A stretch of DNA of 64,000 bases from CAZYFH01 sp965197395 (lineage in GTDB: Bacteria; Acidobacteriota; Vicinamibacteria; Vicinamibacterales; UBA8438): the NCBI GenBank assembly GCA_965197395.1, contig OZ240205.1, forward strand, positions 248,001-312,000, read 5' to 3'. This document shows positions 60,400 to 64,000 of the stretch, piece after piece. The translations under genes and the position numbers were made by a program. A model generated the notes under the pieces. It had not been told where the DNA came from. It worked only from the letters and a program-made list of their open reading frames with translations, and did no database searches. How positions within the stretch are numbered: position 1 is the first letter of the stretch; every line of letters starts with the position of its first letter.

Positions 60400-61248
60400 C
60401 TACTTCGGTCCGACCGACGAGCGCACCTCGAGCGCGGCGCCCACGTGCATCGCGCCGGAGTCGTTCGACACGAGCACGCGGCAGAACGACAGCACACCGG
60501 TGAGCGTCGACAGGTCGGTCTGACCAATGAGGTTGACGACCTTGCCGGCCGCGGGGCGCACGGGCGCGAGCCTGGATTCTATCGCACAGCCTGCGGCGCG
60601 GTCCGTCTCGGCGCCGACGAGTACGCCGGTCACGCCGGCCTGCGATGCGAGACTCACCAGCGCGTCAGCGAAGCGCTCGGGCGGCCAGCGTTTCGCGGAC
60701 CCGTACGCCGCACCGGGCGCGACGCCGACCAGGACCGCATCCGGCGCGACCGCACGCGCGGCGAGCATGCGGCGCGCACGCGCGCGTTGATCCGGCCGCG
60801 GCACGAGGCGAGGTGGTGCCAGCGGGAGCGCACCGTCGCCGGAGAGGCCCGCGACCAGCCGAAGGTAGTCCTCGGCTGCGTGCCCCGCAACCGGGGCGCG
60901 GCGCCTGATGCGTGTCGTCAGCAGCCACCCGCGACCGTCGGCGCGATAGCCCCAGCGGCCAGGCACCGATGCCCAGGCCGCCTGGAAGGAGTTGGGCAAC
61001 AGGAGCGCGGCGTCGAACCTCCCTGCGCGCATCGCCTTGGACTGCGCGCGCCACTCGCGCCAGCGGAACGAACCTGCGAGTGGCAGGGCGCCGTCCACCG
61101 CCGGCACGGCGTCAAACAACGGTGCGAGATGACTGGGCGCCGCCGCGATCAGCGTATCGGTGGGAAACCGGGCGCGCAGCGCCTCGATGGCCGGCAGCGG
61201 CAGCATCAGGTCGCCGAGCCAGTTCGGGGTGCGAATCACGATGCGCAT
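60400..61248 (-). CDS. waaF: Heptosyltransferase II-like GT9 protein, C-terminally truncated
   Basis: From ATG 61248: MRIVIRTPNWLGDLMLPLPA, the WaaF-type start with WLGD. VGVAPGAAYGSAKRWPPERF is the typical donor region. The protein stops after VSNDSGAMHVGAALEVRSSVGPK at 282 aa. Homologues continue about 60 residues past the FGP segment with the last strand and a Cys-rich tail, missing here. The next gene begins within 14 bp. It is therefore shortened by a deletion or an early stop, and may be inactive. Confidence 0.8.
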   Translation of the reverse strand: MRIVIRTPNWLGDLMLPLPAIEALRARFPTDTLIAAAPSHLAPLFDAVPAVDGALPLAGSFRWREWRAQSKAMRAGRFDAALLLPNSFQAAWASVPGRWGYRADGRGWLLTTRIRRRAPVAGHAAEDYLRLVAGLSGDGALPLAPPRLVPRPDQRARARRMLAARAVAPDAVLVGVAPGAAYGSAKRWPPERFADALVSLASQAGVTGVLVGAETDRAAGCAIESRLAPVRPAAGKVVNLIGQTDLSTLTGVLSFCRVLVSNDSGAMHVGAALEVRSSVGPK

Positions 61249-61251
61249 GGG

Positions 61252-62190
61252 TCAGCGCGTGACATCTTCGTGCACCCCAGTCGAGGCCTCCGGGGCGCGC
61301 TTCGCCTGATCGGACTCGGCGGTGGGGACGCGCCAACGACGATGCATCCAGAGCCAGAGATGCGGATCGCGACGCACGTACTGCTCGAGCACCGCGGTGC
61401 ACCGCTCGGTATAGGTCTGCACCGCGTCGGGATCATCGCTGGACGGGGGCTCGATTGGCGCCTCATAGATCATCCGGTAGCGTCCGCCCGGGAGCGGCAG
61501 CGCGAACACCGGAATGATCGGCGCGCCGGTGCGCAGGGCCAGCGAGGCGATCGCGGACGTCGTGGAGGCCGGGCGGTCGAAAAAGTTGACGACCACCGCG
61601 CTCCGGTCCTGGATGTGCTGGTCGATCATCATGCCAACTGAATCGCGCCGCGTGAGCGCGCCGAGCAATCCACGGATCGCACCCTGGCGTGAGAGCACCC
61701 GTGTGCCGACCCGGGACCGAATGCGCTCGATGAGCCGCTCGAGAAGCGGGTTGTCGAGCGTCCGTGCCACCATCACGATAGGGCCGAACCGGTACGCATG
61801 GACCATGATTTGCAGCTCCCAGCAGCCGAAATGCCCGGTGAAGTACATCACCCCGCGGCCCTTGGACATCGCCCGCTGGACGTGCTCGTCGCCCTGCCAT
61901 TCGACCAGCCCCATCATCTGGTCACGCCCCATCGCATCGAAGTTGAGAAAGTCGACGGCGTGGCGGCCGAACTGGTGAAACGTGGCGCGCAGAATCGCCC
62001 GGCAGTCGGCTTCGCTCCGTTCCGGAAACGCGGCCCGAAGGTTCGCGACCGCCAGCTCGCGACGCCGCCCGTGAAACAGATGGAAGACGCGTCCGAGGGC
62101 GGTTCCCAGCGCCAGGCTGGCGGTTCTCGGCAGCAGGCGCGCGAGGGTCCGCACCGCCACGACCACGCCATACTCGAGTCGGTGACGCAT
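61252..62190 (-). CDS. lpxL: Lipid A biosynthesis lauroyl/myristoyl acyltransferase (LpxL/HtrB family)
   Basis: This 312-aa enzyme starts at ATG 62190 (MRHRLEYGVVVAVRTLARLL). The N-terminal hydrophobic segment anchors it to the inner membrane. The HX4E catalytic motif is in YFTGHFGCWELQIM, and GMMIDQHIQDRSAVVVNFF is the second conserved block. It adds a secondary acyl chain to Kdo2-lipid IVA. The open frame to 62367 overlaps lpxK and is not conserved. It lies 5 bp after lpxK. Confidence 0.92.
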   Translation of the reverse strand: MRHRLEYGVVVAVRTLARLLPRTASLALGTALGRVFHLFHGRRRELAVANLRAAFPERSEADCRAILRATFHQFGRHAVDFLNFDAMGRDQMMGLVEWQGDEHVQRAMSKGRGVMYFTGHFGCWELQIMVHAYRFGPIVMVARTLDNPLLERLIERIRSRVGTRVLSRQGAIRGLLGALTRRDSVGMMIDQHIQDRSAVVVNFFDRPASTTSAIASLALRTGAPIIPVFALPLPGGRYRMIYEAPIEPPSSDDPDAVQTYTERCTAVLEQYVRRDPHLWLWMHRRWRVPTAESDQAKRAPEASTGVHEDVTR

Positions 62191-62195
62191 GGCCG

Positions 62196-63221
62196 TCACG
62201 TGGCGCGTCCGCGCGCCGCGCGGGCACCGTCGATCCGGTCGACGAGCCATGCGCGAAGGCGATCGGCCGGCTCGACTGTCACGTGCAGGGGCACCCACGC
62301 GAGCGGAAACGCGAACGGCGCGTAGGGGCGGAGTCGCACCATGTCCTTCTCGGTCGTCAACACGCACTCGGCGCTGACCGCGGTCGCGCGGCTGGCGATG
62401 CGTTCAACGTCGCGCGCTGAGAACGGATGATGATCGGCGAGCTCAATCGACCCGGCGACCACGTAGCCCGCGTCGCGGACGGCGGCGACAAACGCCGCCG
62501 GATGAGCGATGCCGCAGACGACGAGCACGGGCGCGCCACCCGGGACAACGACAGGCGCCTCCGGCGCCGCGGGAACCGGCGTCCCCAGACGGCGGGTGAG
62601 CTGAAACACCTCGCCGACACCGAGCCGCGCTGCCTCTTGCGAGGCGGCTCGGAGGGTCGGCGCTTCGACGATGAGCGCGTCGGCGACGCGCGCGGTCGTC
62701 GGCCGTTCGCGGAGACGCCCACCCGGCAGTGTCTGCCGCGCCTCGAGGTCGGCGGCGCCGATGACGACCAGATCGATATCGCGATGGAGCGCGAGGTGCT
62801 GAAACCCGTCATCCAGCACGTGCACCGACGCGTCAAATCGTGTCTCGGCGACCCGTCCAGCCAGAAACCGATCCTCGCAGACCAGGACCGGCACCCCCAC
62901 GAGTCGGTTTGCCAGCATCAGCGGTTCGTCGCCGGCCGCGTCCAGGGTGGCTCGGATCCCGCTCCGATCGCGCACGACGACCACGCCGTCGAGGCGACGG
63001 CGCCGTCCGTAGCCGCGGCTCAGCACCGCTGGTCGCTCGCCGTGGGCGGCCAGGAGCTCGGCGACGTGCGCCGCGAGCGGCGTCTTCCCGCTCCCTCCGG
63101 CCGCCAGCGCGCCGACGCTCACGACCGGTTGCCTCAGGCGGCGGCGGCGGTCGGGGCGCGCGGTATACCAGCGCCGGCGACGTGCGGCAAGGGAACCGTA
63201 GAGGTGGCTCAGCACGCTCAT
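62196..63221 (-). CDS. lpxK: Tetraacyldisaccharide 4'-kinase
   Basis: This 341-aa membrane-associated kinase phosphorylates the lipid A disaccharide at 4'. The Walker A is VGALAAGGSGKTPLAAHVAE, LSRGYGRR follows, and the catalytic/Walker B region is VHVLDDGFQHLALHRDIDLV. TTEKDMVRLRPY near the end is conserved. The ATG at 63221 overlaps the waaA stop (ATGA). Confidence 0.96.
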   Translation of the reverse strand: MSVLSHLYGSLAARRRRWYTARPDRRRRLRQPVVSVGALAAGGSGKTPLAAHVAELLAAHGERPAVLSRGYGRRRRLDGVVVVRDRSGIRATLDAAGDEPLMLANRLVGVPVLVCEDRFLAGRVAETRFDASVHVLDDGFQHLALHRDIDLVVIGAADLEARQTLPGGRLRERPTTARVADALIVEAPTLRAASQEAARLGVGEVFQLTRRLGTPVPAAPEAPVVVPGGAPVLVVCGIAHPAAFVAAVRDAGYVVAGSIELADHHPFSARDVERIASRATAVSAECVLTTEKDMVRLRPYAPFAFPLAWVPLHVTVEPADRLRAWLVDRIDGARAARGRAT

Positions 63222-64000
63222 CGCACGGCGCGCAGTGTCGCGGTGCGTGGCGGCGCGGCGCCACGCGGCAGCAACGCGGCGACGGCGGCCAGCGTGCGCG
63301 CCGTGGCGCCACGGTTCGTCTCGACCATCGCTCGCGCAGCAGCGCCCAGCCCCGCGCGGCGCACGGGGTCGTCGACGAGATCGGCGACCGCGTCTTCGAG
63401 CCCGGCCGGGGTACGCACTTGCAGCGCGGCGCCGTGGGCCACAAACTGCTCGGCGATCTCAGCAAAGCTTTCCATATACGGTCCGAACACGATGGCCTTG
63501 CCGAACGCCGCGGGTTCCAGGATGTTGTGGCCCCCGGCCCGCACCAGGCTGCCCCCGACGTACACCACCGTCGCCACCTGGTAGAGGCGAGCCAGCTCGC
63601 CGATGGTGTCGAGTATCACGACCTCTGCCGCCGAGACGTCGCCCGCGACCATCGCCGTGCGCCGCATCACCCGGTAGCCGGCGGCGGACGCCAGTCGCTC
63701 CGCTTCCGTGAACCGCTCCGGGTGCCTGGGCGCCACGATGAGCAACGCCGTGGCCGCCCGCCGTCGGACGCGCGCGAACGCTCGCAGCACCGGCTCCTCC
63801 TCGCCCCGGAGGGTGCTTGCGGCGATGACCACCGGCCGTCCCTCTTCCACCCGGAAGAGTTCCAGCACCCGGTCGCCGACGTGAAAATCCGCGGCGGCCG
63901 CGGTCACGCCCGGTGTATCGAACTTGAGGCTCCCGGTCACCGTGACCCGCGCTGGGTCGGCGCCGAGGGCGACGAACCGACGACTCCACGGTTCCGTCTG
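63218..64000 (-). CDS. waaA: Kdo transferase WaaA, N-terminus beyond the window
   Basis: The frame is open to the window edge at 64000, so about 260 C-terminal residues are seen. VTVTGSLKFDTPG, ASTLRGEEEPVLRAFARVRR, LLIVAPRHPERF, VVYVGGSLVRAGGHNILEPA and FGKAIVFGPYMESFAEIAEQ are hallmarks of 3-deoxy-D-manno-octulosonate transferase (GT30). It attaches Kdo to lipid IVA and heads the visible part of the lipid A/core operon. Start and N-terminal domain are not visible. Confidence 0.95.
   Translation of the reverse strand, partial: QTEPWSRRFVALGADPARVTVTGSLKFDTPGVTAAAADFHVGDRVLELFRVEEGRPVVIAASTLRGEEEPVLRAFARVRRRAATALLIVAPRHPERFTEAERLASAAGYRVMRRTAMVAGDVSAAEVVILDTIGELARLYQVATVVYVGGSLVRAGGHNILEPAAFGKAIVFGPYMESFAEIAEQFVAHGAALQVRTPAGLEDAVADLVDDPVRRAGLGAAARAMVETNRGATARTLAAVAALLPRGAAPPRTATLRAVR

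Overview
The window is about 64 kb of uniformly GC-rich DNA (roughly two-thirds G+C by eye). It comes from a Gram-negative bacterium that makes lipid A, Kdo and heptose-containing LPS: waaA, lpxK, lpxL, gmhA, gmhB, hldE and GT9 heptosyltransferases are all present. The family mix (Na+-NQR, many surface-polysaccharide glycosyltransferases, DUF11-type secreted repeat proteins, frequent ATGA/GTGA overlaps) would fit an environmental Acidobacteriota, perhaps Vicinamibacteria-like. That placement is inference: there is no rRNA or other decisive marker in the window. Several genes carry single frameshifts or stops, so a draft or metagenome assembly is possible.

Layout. 1-6.4 kb: the end of a CBS-domain protein, then a complete nqrABCDEF operon read leftwards, with an unusual leader of two repeated AT-rich blocks and, further out, a 30-bp perfect palindrome. 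6.7-8.3 kb: two glycosyltransferase fragments joined head to tail, then an IS200/IS605-like element with a hairpin-masked ribosome binding site. 8.3-15.9 kb: a leftward, tightly overlapping surface-glycan operon (GT4 enzymes, one methyltransferase, one GT-C membrane enzyme). 16-20.6 kb: a rightward GT-C gene, then gmhA-hldE and a deoxyhypusine-synthase-like gene, followed by an IS630 element. 21.8-27.7 kb: a GT4 gene, thiS-thiG, a coiled-coil methyltransferase and a frameshifted O-antigen ligase/polymerase. 27.7-32 kb: two GT2 genes, a small secreted PKD-like protein and a scrambled DUF11 repeat gene (nonsense codon plus an oppositely oriented fragment). 32-32.8 kb: a VapBC-type toxin-antitoxin pair with a duplicated toxin start. 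32.8-41.5 kb: gmd, a UDP-sugar dehydrogenase, an L-2-hydroxyglutarate oxidase-like gene, and a leftward housekeeping run holB-ricT-pdxA-smpB-rmlD-flippase-like. 41.5-45.3 kb: a rightward four-gene sugar set (methyltransferase, GT2, epimerase, aminotransferase). 45.3-52 kb: leftward GT-C genes, GT2, methyltransferase and gmhB. 52-54 kb: an ISL3 transposase gene broken by a MITE-like element, with a second related copy beside it, both with 8-bp target duplications. 54-57.1 kb: a GT-C gene, an SGNH-hydrolase-like gene and tRNA-Asp and tRNA-Val. 57.2-64 kb: a leftward lipid A/inner-core operon waaA-lpxK-lpxL-heptosyltransferase-kinase-nucleotidyltransferase-heptosyltransferase-ICMT-like.

Together the genes describe energy conservation by a sodium-pumping NADH dehydrogenase and a large envelope-glycan programme. 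Sedoheptulose-7-P can be turned into ADP-heptose through GmhA, HldE and GmhB. A second, split kinase/nucleotidyltransferase pair lies in the lipid A operon. GDP- and UDP-sugar enzymes, GT2/GT4/GT9/GT-C transferases and a ligase/polymerase would then build the surface polymer. Mobile elements (IS200, IS630, ISL3, MITEs) and decayed genes concentrate in the glycan regions.
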